Assembly: GCF_029892515.1 (NCBI RefSeq)
Contig: NZ_JARXVF010000001.1
Span: 2,170,001-2,234,000, forward strand
DNA from: Pseudaminobacter soli (ex Li et al. 2025)
Lineage (GTDB): Bacteria > Pseudomonadota > Alphaproteobacteria > Rhizobiales > Rhizobiaceae
Length of the DNA stretch: 64,000 nt
Reading direction: 5' to 3'
Shown: positions 1-8,494 of the stretch, in pieces
Numbering within the stretch: position 1 is the first letter of the stretch
Layout of the letters: every line of letters starts with the position of its first letter
Program-made: the position numbers and the translations under genes
The notes under the pieces: model-generated
Seen by the model: the letters and a program-made list of their open reading frames with translations, nothing else
What the model was told of the DNA's origin: nothing
Databases searched by the model: none

Positions 1-10
1 ACAAGCGGGC

Positions 11-787
11 GTGAGCGAGCGGCAAGCCGCGCGGACCATTGCCGGCGCTGACGGCTGCAAGGCCGGATGGATCGCGGTGTGGCGCCATCCCGGCGAGGCG
101 CCCGAGACCGGTGTTTTCGCGACCTTTGCCGATCTGATGGCTTTCCTGCCGCCGAACACTATGATCGCGGTGGACATGCCCATCGGCCTGCCGGAATTTT
201 CAGGGCATGGCGGGCGCGGGCCCGAAGCGCTGGTGCGCCCGCTGCTCGGCGAGCGGCAATCGAGCGTCTTCTCGATCCCTTCGCGTGCCGCGCTCTATGC
301 GGACACGGCAGAATTCACCACGCTCGACGCCTGGTATGAGGCACACCGCAGAGCCAGCGAGGTCGCAGGCGCCACCTCCAATCCGCGGCGCGCCATCTCC
401 ATTCAGGCCTTCGGCATATTTCCGAAGATCCGGGAGCTGGATGGATTGCTGCGGACTCGGCCGGAACTCAAGGGCCGCATCATCGAATCCCATCCCGAAG
501 TGGCGTTCTGGGCGCTGAACGGCCGGCGTGCGATGGCCTTGCCCAAGAAGATCAAGGGGCGCGTCAATCCGGCCGGCATGGCCGAGCGCAAGGCCCTTCT
601 GGCGGATCGGGGCCTGCTACGCAGCTTTCTCGATCGCGCGCCGCCGCCGGGTGCTGCGGAGGACGACTTTCTCGACGCGGCGGCTGTCATGCTGGTCGCG
701 GAGCGCTTTTCGCGTGGCGAAGCGATGTGTTTCCCGGATCCGCCTGGTGCCGACGCACACGGCCTGCCGGTCGCAATTTGGGCGTGA
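11..787 (+). CDS. DUF429 family protein (predicted RNase H-fold nuclease-like)
   Basis: The 258-residue protein matches the DUF429 family, which is predicted to have an RNase H-like fold. The visible signature is an N-terminal GADGCKAGW (residues 12-20, with D14), a second acidic strand AVDMPIGLPE (about 53-62), HPEVAFWALNG near 160-170 and EDDFLDAAA near 216-224, giving a set of conserved acidic residues typical of metal-dependent nucleases. Substrate and cellular role are unknown for the family. There is no signal peptide, so it should be cytoplasmic. It is followed 60 bases later by a carbonic anhydrase gene on the same strand. The first ATG-like start available lies only 10 bases into the window, so an upstream extension cannot be excluded, but the family motif begins at the expected distance. 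Family assignment is good; nuclease activity is only predicted. Confidence 0.85.
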   Translation: MSERQAARTIAGADGCKAGWIAVWRHPGEAPETGVFATFADLMAFLPPNTMIAVDMPIGLPEFSGHGGRGPEALVRPLLGERQSSVFSIPSRAALYADTAEFTTLDAWYEAHRRASEVAGATSNPRRAISIQAFGIFPKIRELDGLLRTRPELKGRIIESHPEVAFWALNGRRAMALPKKIKGRVNPAGMAERKALLADRGLLRSFLDRAPPPGAAEDDFLDAAAVMLVAERFSRGEAMCFPDPPGADAHGLPVAIWA

Positions 788-847
788 TCGGAGCGGGTTT
801 TTGCAATTTCGTTGATCGAAGGCGGCTTTGGCCTTATTGCGTGGGTC

Positions 848-1492
848 ATGACCCATCTGCCCGAAAAGCTGCTCGACGGTTATCGCAACTTTATGAGCGG
901 CCAATTCCAGGCCCAGACCGAGCGCTACAAGCAGCTGGCGCGCGAGGGGCAGTCCCCGGAAACGCTCGTCATCGCCTGCTGCGATTCGCGCGCCGCGCCC
1001 GAAACCATCTTTGACGCCGGGCCGGGCGAGCTGTTTGTGGTGCGCAATGTTGCCAACCTCGTGCCGCCCTACGCACCGGATGGCGAATTTCATGCGACCT
1101 CGGCCGCGCTCGAATTTGCGGTGCAGGCGCTCAAGGTCAAGAACATCGTGGTGATGGGGCATGGCCGTTGCGGCGGCATCAAGGCCGCGCTCGACACCGA
1201 GGCTGCGCCGCTATCGCCGGGCGATTTCATCGGCCGCTGGATGAGCCTTCTGTCGCCCGCCACCGAGGCGGTGGTCAACAACACGATGATGACCGCCACA
1301 GAGCGCCAGACCTCGCTGGAGCGCATCTCGATCCGCTACTCGCTGGCCAATCTCAGGACATTTCCCTGTGTGAAGATCCTGGAGGAAAAGGGTCGGCTGA
1401 CGCTCCACGGCGCCTGGTTCGACATCTCGACCGGCGAGCTTTGGGTCATGAACAAGGAAACGGGCGACTTCGAGCGACCCGAGACTCTGTAA
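848..1492 (+). CDS. Beta-class carbonic anhydrase
   Basis: Carbonic anhydrase of the beta class, interconverting CO2 and bicarbonate in the cytoplasm. The zinc site is visible as C44-x-D46-S-R48 in ACCDSRAAP and as H105-x-x-C108 in GHGRCGG, the standard Cys-Asp/Arg-His-Cys set. The length of 214 residues is normal. I chose ATG 848 because residues from here (MTHLPEKLLDGY) match the usual beginning of the family; an in-frame codon at 812 would add twelve residues of no recognisable content. It follows the DUF429 gene by 60 bases and converges with the drug-efflux gene on the minus strand, with only 3 bases between the two stops. The role is probably supply of bicarbonate for carboxylases and pH homeostasis. 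Confidence 0.95.
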   Translation: MTHLPEKLLDGYRNFMSGQFQAQTERYKQLAREGQSPETLVIACCDSRAAPETIFDAGPGELFVVRNVANLVPPYAPDGEFHATSAALEFAVQALKVKNIVVMGHGRCGGIKAALDTEAAPLSPGDFIGRWMSLLSPATEAVVNNTMMTATERQTSLERISIRYSLANLRTFPCVKILEEKGRLTLHGAWFDISTGELWVMNKETGDFERPETL

Positions 1493-1495
1493 CTC

Positions 1496-2728
1496 TTAAC
1501 GGTGCCGTGTCACCAGGATCGCCGGCTCGGGCAGGCGGCGCCAGATCGTCCATGACGTAATGGCGATCAGCCCCATGGTCGGGATGATCGTCGCCATCGC
1601 AGTGACGGGATCGCCGATAAGTGCTGCGCATGCGCCGCCGAGCAGGCCAGCGCCCATCTGGAAAAAGCCCATCATGGCCGAGGCGGCCCCGGCATTCTTG
1701 GGGAAGGGCGCCATGGCCGCCGTGCTCGTCGCCGGCATGACGAAGGCGATGCCAAAAGCATAGACGCCGACCGGCAACATCACGCCCAGAAAACTTGGCT
1801 CGAGAAGCCGCAAGCCCAGCGCCAGGGCCAGGCTGGCTGTGCCGATGCAGATCAGCCCGGCGGGAACCAGGCGGAAGGCGCCGAAGCGGCCGATCACCAT
1901 ACGCACGGCTACCGCCCCGCCAAGATAGCTCAGGGACTGGATCAGCATCGCCGCGCCGAACTGAGGCGGCGTCAGGCCAATTCGTTCCATCAGGATGAAG
2001 GGCAGCACACTGGCCTGCGCATAGATCGCGCCGGCGGAACCGGCGATCGCGAGGCTTGCCAGCGTGAAATAGGGCGTCGACAGGATCGTGCGGTAGCTGT
2101 GCAGCAGCGCGCGCGGCTGCAGGCGCGACGGGTCTCGCAACACCGTCTCGCGCATGACGAACAGCGCCACCAGCACGATCAGGCTGCCCATGCCGACCAT
2201 CAGCAGGAAGATGGCATGCCAGCCGAACAGCTGCATGGTGAAGCCGCCGAGCGTGGGCGAGATTGCGGGGCCGATGGCGAGGATGATGCCGATGAGGTTC
2301 ATGATGCGCGCCGAGCGCTCATGGGTGAAGAGGTCGCGCACCAGCGCGCGCGACACCGCAACGCCCACCGCCGCGCCCGCGCCCTGCAGGAAGCGCGCCG
2401 CGATCAGCAGTTCGATGGTCGGCGAAAGCAGCGCAAAGACGCTGCCGGCCAGATAAATTGCCATGAAGGCAATCGTCACCGGCCGCCGCCCGAAGGCATC
2501 CGACAGCGGGCCGCAGACGAGCTGGGCGAAGGCGAAGCCGCCGAAATAGAGCGACAAGGTCATCTTCACCGCCGCGGGCGTCGTGCCGAAGGCGTGCACG
2601 ATCTGAGGCATCGCGGGCGTGAACAGCGCCATGGAAATGGGCCCGATGGCAGCCATCAGGCCGCCGATCAGCGCAACGCGGCGCTCGCTCATCACGGGAG
2701 CCGCCGCGAGGGTGGACTGCATGTTCAT
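1496..2728 (-). CDS. Bcr/CflA-type MFS drug efflux transporter
   Basis: A 410-residue inner-membrane protein of the major facilitator superfamily, DHA1 Bcr/CflA branch (proton-driven drug export). About twelve hydrophobic segments are visible, and the loop after TM2 carries the MFS motif A as GPLSDAFGRRPV, followed by AARFLQGAGAAVGVAVSRA, the TM4-region signature of the Bcr group. The start codon (2728) overlaps the stop of the upstream MarR-type regulator by four bases (ATGA), so the two are translationally coupled and very probably form one operon. The pairing suggests that the pump is induced when the MarR protein binds an exported compound; the substrate cannot be told from sequence. Confidence 0.92.
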   Translation of the reverse strand: MNMQSTLAAAPVMSERRVALIGGLMAAIGPISMALFTPAMPQIVHAFGTTPAAVKMTLSLYFGGFAFAQLVCGPLSDAFGRRPVTIAFMAIYLAGSVFALLSPTIELLIAARFLQGAGAAVGVAVSRALVRDLFTHERSARIMNLIGIILAIGPAISPTLGGFTMQLFGWHAIFLLMVGMGSLIVLVALFVMRETVLRDPSRLQPRALLHSYRTILSTPYFTLASLAIAGSAGAIYAQASVLPFILMERIGLTPPQFGAAMLIQSLSYLGGAVAVRMVIGRFGAFRLVPAGLICIGTASLALALGLRLLEPSFLGVMLPVGVYAFGIAFVMPATSTAAMAPFPKNAGAASAMMGFFQMGAGLLGGACAALIGDPVTAMATIIPTMGLIAITSWTIWRRLPEPAILVTRHR

Positions 2729-3201
2729 TCAGGCGTGCTTTCCTTGGCGGCCAGTTCGGATTTTGCGGCCGACAGCGTGGCACGCACGGTCTTGAGAAGC
2801 TCGAGCAGGCGGTCCCACTCGTCCGGGGCGATGCCGAGCGAGGCGTCGGTGCGCAGCGCGGCGCTTATGGGCGCCATGCGCTCCAGCATGTCGCCCGCTT
2901 TCTCGGTGACATGGACGAGTTTGGCGCGGCGGTCGGTCGGATCTGGCTGCCGTTCGATCAGCCCCTGTGCCTCCAGGCGGTCGAGCGTCGCGCTCAGCGT
3001 CATCGCTTCGACGCCCATGCGCTCGGCCAGCACGTTCTGGCGCACCACTCCGGCGCGGGCGGCATGCGAAAGCGTGCGCCCTTCTGCGGCGGTCACGCCA
3101 AGCCCGGCTTCGCTGATGCGCCGGTCCATCTCGGCACGAATCAGCCGCGCCACGTCGGTGACGAGAAAGCCAAAGCTGTCCGGGTTCACCTTGTAGGGCA
3201 A
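2725..3201 (-). CDS. MarR family transcriptional regulator
   Basis: A 158-residue winged-helix regulator of the MarR family. The core reads GVTAAEGRTLSHAARAG, then QNVLAERMGVEAMTLSATLDRLEAQGLIERQPDPTDRRAKLVHVTEKAG, which is the recognition helix and the wing with the conserved D-x-R-R motif. It is the first gene of an operon with the MFS pump at 1496-2728 and presumably represses it. The start is uncertain: 3201 is a TTG with a weak AAGGG about ten bases upstream, and a GTG at 3189 is the alternative. An inverted repeat at 3202-3220 abuts the start and is a good candidate operator. Ligand unknown. Confidence 0.9.
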   Translation of the reverse strand: MPYKVNPDSFGFLVTDVARLIRAEMDRRISEAGLGVTAAEGRTLSHAARAGVVRQNVLAERMGVEAMTLSATLDRLEAQGLIERQPDPTDRRAKLVHVTEKAGDMLERMAPISAALRTDASLGIAPDEWDRLLELLKTVRATLSAAKSELAAKESTPE

Positions 3202-3220
3202 TAGTAAGTTTCCCTTATTA
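3202..3220. promoter_or_regulatory. Candidate MarR operator (inverted repeat)
   Basis: TAGTAAG and CTTATTA flank a five-base centre (six of seven positions complementary). The site lies directly upstream of the MarR start, in the divergent spacer shared with the M3 peptidase gene, and stands out as AT-rich against its surroundings. MarR proteins usually bind such palindromes next to their own promoter; binding here is inference. Confidence 0.4.
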
Positions 3221-3355
3221 TCAGGTGTCCTTAGGAAATGGCCCTGTCGGCGTCAAGAGTTGCACAGGGCAGGTCGCCGCCTTACATCGGTCGGGGTTGC
3301 CCGTTTGCAACGGCACCCGACCCGCCAGACCATCCGCCACGAGAAAGAGCTGCCG

Positions 3356-5410
3356 ATGTCCTCCGAAACCACCGTCGATCTCAAAAGCAATCCGCTGACG
3401 CTGTGGAGCGGGCCGCTCGGCCTGCCGGATTTCTCGCGCATCGGCGATGGCGATTTCGCCCCGGTATTCGCGGTGGCGCTGAAGGCGCATGACGCCGAGA
3501 TCAAGGCGATCGCCGAAAACCCGGAAAAGCCGACGATCGAAAACACGCTGGCCGCGCTGGAGCTTTCGGGCGATGCGCTGGACCGTGTCTCGGCGATCTT
3601 CTGGTGCCGGGCAGGTGCCCACACCAACAAGACCATCCAGGCGCTGGAGCGCGACATCTCGCCGAAGATGGCGCGGCATTATTCGGCGATCTCGATGAAC
3701 GCCAAGCTCTTTGCCCGCCTCGACGATCTCTACCAGCGCCGCGACGCGCTCGGCCTCGATGCCGAGACGCTGCGGGTTCTTGAAAAGACATGGAAGGGAT
3801 TTGTCCGCGCCGGCGCGAGGCTCGACGAGGAAGGCAAGAAGCGGCTGGCGTCGATCAACGAGGAGCTTGCCGGCCTTGGCGCCCATTTCGGCCAGAACGT
3901 GCTGGCCGACGAGGCCGACTGGGCAATGTTCCTCGATGAGGGCGACCTTGCCGGCCTGCCGGAATTCGTCAAGAGCGCCATGGCGCAGGCCGCCGAGGCG
4001 CGCGGCCAGAAGGGGCGCTATGCGGTGACGCTGTCGCGCTCCATCTACGAGCCGTTTACGACCTTCTCCGAGCGTCGCGACCTGCGCGAAAAGGCGTACA
4101 AGGCCTTCATCATGCGCGGGGAGAACGGCGGCGTCACCGACAATAGCGAGATCGTTGCAAAGACGCTGGCGCTGCGCGCCGAAAAGGCCAAGCTGCTCGG
4201 CTACGAAAGCTACGCGGCGCTGAAGCTCGACGACACCATGGCCAAGACGCCGTCGGCCGTGATGGCGCTGCTTGAGCCCGTCTGGGACAAGGCGCGTGAG
4301 AAGGCGGCAGCCGACGAGACGGAACTGCAGCGCATCGCGGCTGCTTCCGGCTCCAACGACAAGCTCGCCGCCTGGGACTGGCGCTACTACCAGGAAAAAC
4401 TCCGCGCCGAAAAGTATGCCTTCGACGAGGCGGAGCTGAAGCCTTACCTCCAGCTCGAGCGCGTCATCGATGCCTGCTTCGACGTGGCGACCCGTCTGTT
4501 CGGCGTCACCTTCGTGGAAAAGAAGGGCATTCCGGCCTGGCATCCGGATGTGCGGGTCTTCGAGGTGAAGAATGCCGATGGCAGCCACCGCGCTTTGTTC
4601 CTGGCCGATTATTTCGCGCGCGCCTCGAAGCGTTCGGGCGCGTGGATGAGCTCGCTGCAGTCCGGCTACAAGCTCGGCAAGGGCTCCAGCCCCATCATCT
4701 ACAACATCATGAATTTCGCGAAGCCCGCCGAAGGTGAGCCCGCTCTGCTTTCGCTGGACGAGGCCAAGACGCTGTTCCACGAATTCGGCCATGCGCTGCA
4801 CGGCATGCTGACCAATGTCACCTGGCCGTCGGTCTCAGGCACTTCGGTGTCGCGCGATTTCGTCGAACTGCCCTCGCAGCTCTATGAGCACTGGCTGACT
4901 GTGCCGCAGGTGTTGGAAAAGCATGCGCTGCACTTCAAGACAGGCAAGCCGATGCCCAAGGAACTGCTCGACAAGATGCTTGCGGCAAAGACCTTTGGCG
5001 CAGGCTTTGCCACGGTCGAGTTCGCGGCATCCGCGCTGGTCGACATGGCCTATCACGCGCGCGGCGATGCTCCGAAGCAGCCGCTCGCCTTCGAGGCCGA
5101 GACGCTGAAGGCGCTCCACATGCCCGACACAATCGCCATGCGCCACCGCACGCCGCATTTCCAGCACGTGTTCTCGGGCGAGGGCTATTCGGCCGGCTAC
5201 TACTCCTACATGTGGTCGGAGGTGCTCGATGCCGATGCCTTCGCAGCCTTCGAGGAAACCGGCAACGCCTTCGATCCGGCCATGGCCGAGCGGCTGCGCA
5301 AATACATCTATTCGGCAGGCGGTTCGGCCGATCCGGAAGAGCTCTACACGCATTTCCGCGGCAAGATGCCGACGCCGGACGCGATGATGGAAAAGCGCGG
5401 GCTGGTCTGA
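3356..5410 (+). CDS. dcp: M3 family oligopeptidase / peptidyl-dipeptidase
   Basis: Zinc metallopeptidase of the thimet oligopeptidase family M3, which degrades short peptides in the cytoplasm; length and overall similarity fit the Dcp/OpdA branch. The zinc motif HEFGH is at residues 475-479 and the third ligand E504 (in RDFVELPSQ) lies exactly 25 residues after the second histidine, as in the family. GYSAGYYSYMWSEVLDADAF near the C terminus forms the characteristic substrate-binding Tyr-rich segment. I placed the start at ATG 3356 (MSSETTVD, preceded by GAAAGAG), giving 684 residues; an upstream in-frame start at 3260 would add unrelated basic residues. It is divergent from the MarR/MFS pair and is followed by a hairpin terminator. 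Dcp against OpdA subtype is not decided. Confidence 0.9.
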   Translation: MSSETTVDLKSNPLTLWSGPLGLPDFSRIGDGDFAPVFAVALKAHDAEIKAIAENPEKPTIENTLAALELSGDALDRVSAIFWCRAGAHTNKTIQALERDISPKMARHYSAISMNAKLFARLDDLYQRRDALGLDAETLRVLEKTWKGFVRAGARLDEEGKKRLASINEELAGLGAHFGQNVLADEADWAMFLDEGDLAGLPEFVKSAMAQAAEARGQKGRYAVTLSRSIYEPFTTFSERRDLREKAYKAFIMRGENGGVTDNSEIVAKTLALRAEKAKLLGYESYAALKLDDTMAKTPSAVMALLEPVWDKAREKAAADETELQRIAAASGSNDKLAAWDWRYYQEKLRAEKYAFDEAELKPYLQLERVIDACFDVATRLFGVTFVEKKGIPAWHPDVRVFEVKNADGSHRALFLADYFARASKRSGAWMSSLQSGYKLGKGSSPIIYNIMNFAKPAEGEPALLSLDEAKTLFHEFGHALHGMLTNVTWPSVSGTSVSRDFVELPSQLYEHWLTVPQVLEKHALHFKTGKPMPKELLDKMLAAKTFGAGFATVEFAASALVDMAYHARGDAPKQPLAFEAETLKALHMPDTIAMRHRTPHFQHVFSGEGYSAGYYSYMWSEVLDADAFAAFEETGNAFDPAMAERLRKYIYSAGGSADPEELYTHFRGKMPTPDAMMEKRGLV

Positions 5411-5457
5411 GGACTCCGTCCTCTCATTCTGCCCTCCCGACTTTCTTTGACAGTCAG

Positions 5458-5481
5458 CGGCCCGTTTCTTAGGGCCGTTTT
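5458..5481 (+). terminator. Rho-independent terminator after the M3 peptidase
   Basis: A six-base stem (CGGCCC/GGGCCG) with an eight-base loop is followed by TTTT. It lies 48 bases after the peptidase stop and ahead of typA. Confidence 0.6.
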
Positions 5482-5584
5482 GCCTGTGCCCCTTTCGCAT
5501 TTGCGAAAAACCATGTAAGAGCGCGCGCAAGTCAAACGCGGGGCGTGCCGACGGCTGGTCCTGCCAAACCTCCTCGGAACCCAT

Positions 5585-7408
5585 ATGAAACTCCGTAATA
5601 TCGCGATCATCGCGCACGTCGACCATGGTAAAACGACCCTGGTCGATGCGCTCCTGAAGCAATCCGGCTCCGTGCGCGAGAACCAGCGCGTGGCAGAACG
5701 CGTGATGGACTCGGGCGATATCGAAAAGGAACGCGGCATCACCATTCTGGCCAAGGCCACCTCGGTCGAATGGAAAGACACCCGCATCAATATCGTCGAC
5801 ACCCCCGGCCACGCCGACTTCGGCGGTGAAGTCGAACGCATCCTCAACATGGTCGACGGCGCCATCGTGCTGGTCGACGCCGCCGAAGGCCCGATGCCGC
5901 AGACCAAGTTCGTGGTCGGCAAGGCGCTCAAGGTCGGCCTCAAGCCGATCGTGGCGATCAACAAGATCGACCGTCCGGACGCCCGCCACACCGAAGTCAT
6001 CAACGAGGTGTTCGACCTCTTTGCGGCTCTCGATGCCACCGACGAACAGCTCGACTTCCCGATCCTCTATGGCTCGGGCCGCGACGGCTGGATGGCTGCC
6101 AACCCGGAAGGCCCGAAGGACCAGGGCCTCGCCCCGATGTTCGACCTGGTGCTCGACCATGTGCCGGAGCCCAAGGTCGCCGAAGGCCCGTTCCGCATGA
6201 TCGGCACCATCCTGGAAGCCAATCCGTTCCTCGGCCGCATCATCACCGGCCGCATCGAGGCCGGCACGCTGAAGCCGAACCAGCCGGTCAAGGTTCTGCA
6301 CCATGACGGCTCGCTGCTGGAAAACGGCCGCGTCTCGAAGATCCTCGCCTTCCGCGGCATCGATCGCCAGCCGATCGACGAAGCGCATGCCGGCGACATC
6401 GTCGCCATTGCCGGCCTCTCCAAGGGCACGGTTGCTGACACCTTCTGCGACCCGAGCGTCTCGGAGGCGATGGCCGCCCAGCCGATCGATCCGCCGACCG
6501 TCACCATGTCCTTCCTGATCAACGACTCGCCGCTCGCCGGCACCGAAGGCGACAAGGTCACCAGCCGCGTCATCCGGGACCGCCTGTTCAAGGAAGCGGA
6601 AGGCAATGTCGCGCTGAAGATCGAGGAATCGGCCGACAAGGACTCGTTCTACGTCTCCGGCCGTGGCGAACTGCAGCTTGCCGTGCTCATCGAAACCATG
6701 CGCCGCGAAGGTTTCGAGCTTGCCGTGTCGCGTCCGCGCGTCGTCATGCAGAAGGACGAGAACGGTCAGCTTATGGAGCCGATCGAGGAAGTCGTCATCG
6801 ACGTCGATGAGGAGCATGCCGGCGTCGTCGTGCAGAAGATGTCGGAGCGCAAGGCCGACATGACCGAGCTGCGCCCCTCCGGCGGCAATCGCCAGCGCCT
6901 CGTCTTCCATGCCCCGACCCGCGGCCTCATCGGCTACCAGTCGGAACTGCTCACCGACACGCGCGGTACGGCGGTGATGAACCGTCTGTTCCACGCCTAC
7001 GAGCCCTATAAGGGCGAGCTGCCGGGCCGCATCAACGGCGTGCTGATCTCCAACGATCAGGGCGAAGCGGTGGCCTATGCGCTGTTCAACCTCGAAGATC
7101 GCGGCCCGATGGTCATCGACGCCGGTGTGAAGGTCTACCAGGGCATGATCATCGGCATCCACAGCCGCGACAACGACCTAGAGGTCAATGTGCTCAAGGG
7201 CAAGAAGCTCACCAACATCCGCGCCGCTGGCAAGGATGAGGCGGTGAAGCTGACGCCTCCGATCCGCATGACGCTGGAACGCGCGCTTTCCTGGATCCAG
7301 GACGACGAGCTGGTCGAAGTGACGCCGAAGTCGATCCGCCTGCGCAAGCTCTATCTCGACCCGAACGAGCGCAAGCGTTTTGAAAAGGCCAAGGTCGGCG
7401 CTGCGTGA
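5585..7408 (+). CDS. typA: Translational GTPase TypA/BipA
   Basis: Ribosome-associated translational GTPase of the EF-G-like family, implicated in 50S assembly and stress or cold adaptation. The 607-residue length is normal. G motifs are intact: G1 AHVDHGKTT (10-18), G3 DTPGH (72-76) and G4 NKID (126-129). EF-G-like domains follow, and the C-terminal BipA-specific domain includes [16 protein letters not shown]. The ATG start is preceded by a poor Shine-Dalgarno (CTCGGAACCC). The gene stands alone, bounded by a terminator on each side. Identification is secure. Confidence 0.98.
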   Translation: MKLRNIAIIAHVDHGKTTLVDALLKQSGSVRENQRVAERVMDSGDIEKERGITILAKATSVEWKDTRINIVDTPGHADFGGEVERILNMVDGAIVLVDAAEGPMPQTKFVVGKALKVGLKPIVAINKIDRPDARHTEVINEVFDLFAALDATDEQLDFPILYGSGRDGWMAANPEGPKDQGLAPMFDLVLDHVPEPKVAEGPFRMIGTILEANPFLGRIITGRIEAGTLKPNQPVKVLHHDGSLLENGRVSKILAFRGIDRQPIDEAHAGDIVAIAGLSKGTVADTFCDPSVSEAMAAQPIDPPTVTMSFLINDSPLAGTEGDKVTSRVIRDRLFKEAEGNVALKIEESADKDSFYVSGRGELQLAVLIETMRREGFELAVSRPRVVMQKDENGQLMEPIEEVVIDVDEEHAGVVVQKMSERKADMTELRPSGGNRQRLVFHAPTRGLIGYQSELLTDTRGTAVMNRLFHAYEPYKGELPGRINGVLISNDQGEAVAYALFNLEDRGPMVIDAGVKVYQGMIIGIHSRDNDLEVNVLKGKKLTNIRAAGKDEAVKLTPPIRMTLERALSWIQDDELVEVTPKSIRLRKLYLDPNERKRFEKAKVGAA

Positions 7409-7416
7409 AGCTTTGA

Positions 7417-7440
7417 GGGCGGGGATTTCCCCGCCCTTTT
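7417..7440 (+). terminator. Rho-independent terminator of typA
   Basis: A perfect eight-base GC stem (GGGCGGGG/CCCCGCCC) with loop ATTT is followed by TTTTCATTT, starting nine bases after the typA stop. Confidence 0.85.
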
Positions 7441-7480
7441 CATTTGGCGGGGCGGGATAGCCGGCGCGCTTCGTCCCGCC

Positions 7481-7523
7481 CTCGTGGTTCGAGGCTCGCT
7501 ACGCTCGCACCTCACCATGAGGG
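7481..7523 (+). repeat. Rhizobial-type palindromic repeat, copy A
   Basis: The unit contains GTTCGAGGCTCGCTACGCTC followed by GCACCTCACCATGAGG. It folds on itself (GGCTCGC/GCTCGCAC-type arms) and is the mirror image of copy B at 7604-7646, with different but still self-complementary loop bases. Similar units are common between genes in rhizobial genomes (recalled, not searched). Confidence 0.6.
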
Positions 7524-7603
7524 CTTCTGTCGGCGCCTACCGCTCTCCTGAGTTGGCGTCGCCGCGCCCACCTCTTGAGTTGAGGGTGTCGCCTCGCCAA
7601 CGT

Positions 7604-7646
7604 CCCTCATCCTGAGGTGCTCGCCCGCAGGGCGAGCCTCGAAGGA
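7604..7646 (-). repeat. Rhizobial-type palindromic repeat, copy B (inverted relative to copy A)
   Basis: CCCTCATCCTGAGGTGCTCG, then CCCGCAGGGCGAGCCTCGAAGGA. Reverse-complemented, it aligns along its length with copy A at 7481-7523. The central stem differs (GCTCGCCC/GGGCGAGC instead of the GCTCGCTACG version), which suggests compensatory change that keeps the hairpin. Confidence 0.6.
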
Positions 7647-8494
7647 CGCACCTATTCATTGCCACGCCCGGTTATCACCGTCTGGCTATTTCAAAGAACG
7701 CTCTCTTTCGAGAACTGGGAAGACGGGCGGTCGTCGGACACGCTCATCTAAGTAAATCTTGCGGCCCTTCGACCGCCCGTTCGATGCTCTTGCCCCGCTC
7801 AGTCGCCTCCACATTCGCGTGGCCAGCCGCCGCAAAGGCCCGGACTTGGGGGTTCATCACCCAGCAGCGCTACCGCAGCGCCACCAGCCCGGACATCGTC
7901 GCCCTCCACGCTCATCCGGTTCATGACCCGTGTTCCCGGTGAGGCCGATGCCACGGAGTATGCGGGAGGCGGAAAGGTGGGGGATGAAAGGGGCGGAGAT
8001 TTTCTTTCGGGGCGAATGATTTCAATGAGTTGGCGTTGATCGGTCTTTGAGTTTATCCACGCCGTATCATGCGACAGGCTCTTTCTGTACCGCCGCGGCA
8101 GCTTCAATCGATCGGCATGGATCCCCGGGTCCTACGCACTTCGCTGCGCTCGTGCTCCGGCCCGAGGATGACGAAATGGGGTGGCGTTCCCACTTCGTCC
8201 ACGTCGAGGATGACGAAGAGGGGGCGGGCCGGCGGCGGGCGGCGCGGGTGCCGCCGCTTGCCGCGCGTTAGGCCTTCGGCAACTCGATGGGGAATATGTA
8301 ATTTCTCGTGAATGTGACGCCGCAATTCCGTCGTCTGGAAGGCGTCATCTTGGGGTCGTAGTGATGAATGAGTGACAGCCTACGCCGCGGTAAAGCAATT
8401 ATCGCTATGCCCGCGAACGGCGTGTCGCTAAACAGGCGTCATCTGCTACGATAGCTGTAGCTGCACTGCATGGGTTGGGGAGAGTTTCAGCACC
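7647..8494. other. Long spacer without a supported gene, upstream of the glutamate dehydrogenase
   Basis: No reading frame here has recognisable protein content. A 102-codon minus frame (7799-8107) and a 74-codon plus frame (8047-8271) are open but have no family signature, no good ribosome binding site and a composition typical of random high-GC DNA. GAGGATGACGAA occurs twice in direct orientation (8164-8175 and 8206-8217) within a stretch resembling rhizobial intergenic repeat debris (8120-8240). The last 200 bases are more AT-rich and should contain the glutamate dehydrogenase promoter, but I cannot point to a -35/-10 pair. Confidence 0.5.

Noticed and set aside
2099-3196. 365-codon plus-strand frame over the MFS/MarR genes
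   Set aside because: Arg/His/Gln-rich shadow across two genes whose families are clear on the minus strand.
4835-7162. 775-codon open frame antisense to typA and the M3 peptidase
   Set aside because: Spans two unrelated real genes on the opposite strand and their terminators.
7560-7660. CRISPR-like repeats
   Set aside because: The repeated units are only two, inverted to each other and self-palindromic, with no regular spacers.
7799-8107. 102-codon minus frame in the spacer after typA
   Set aside because: No family signature, no ribosome binding site, and composition typical of random high-GC sequence.
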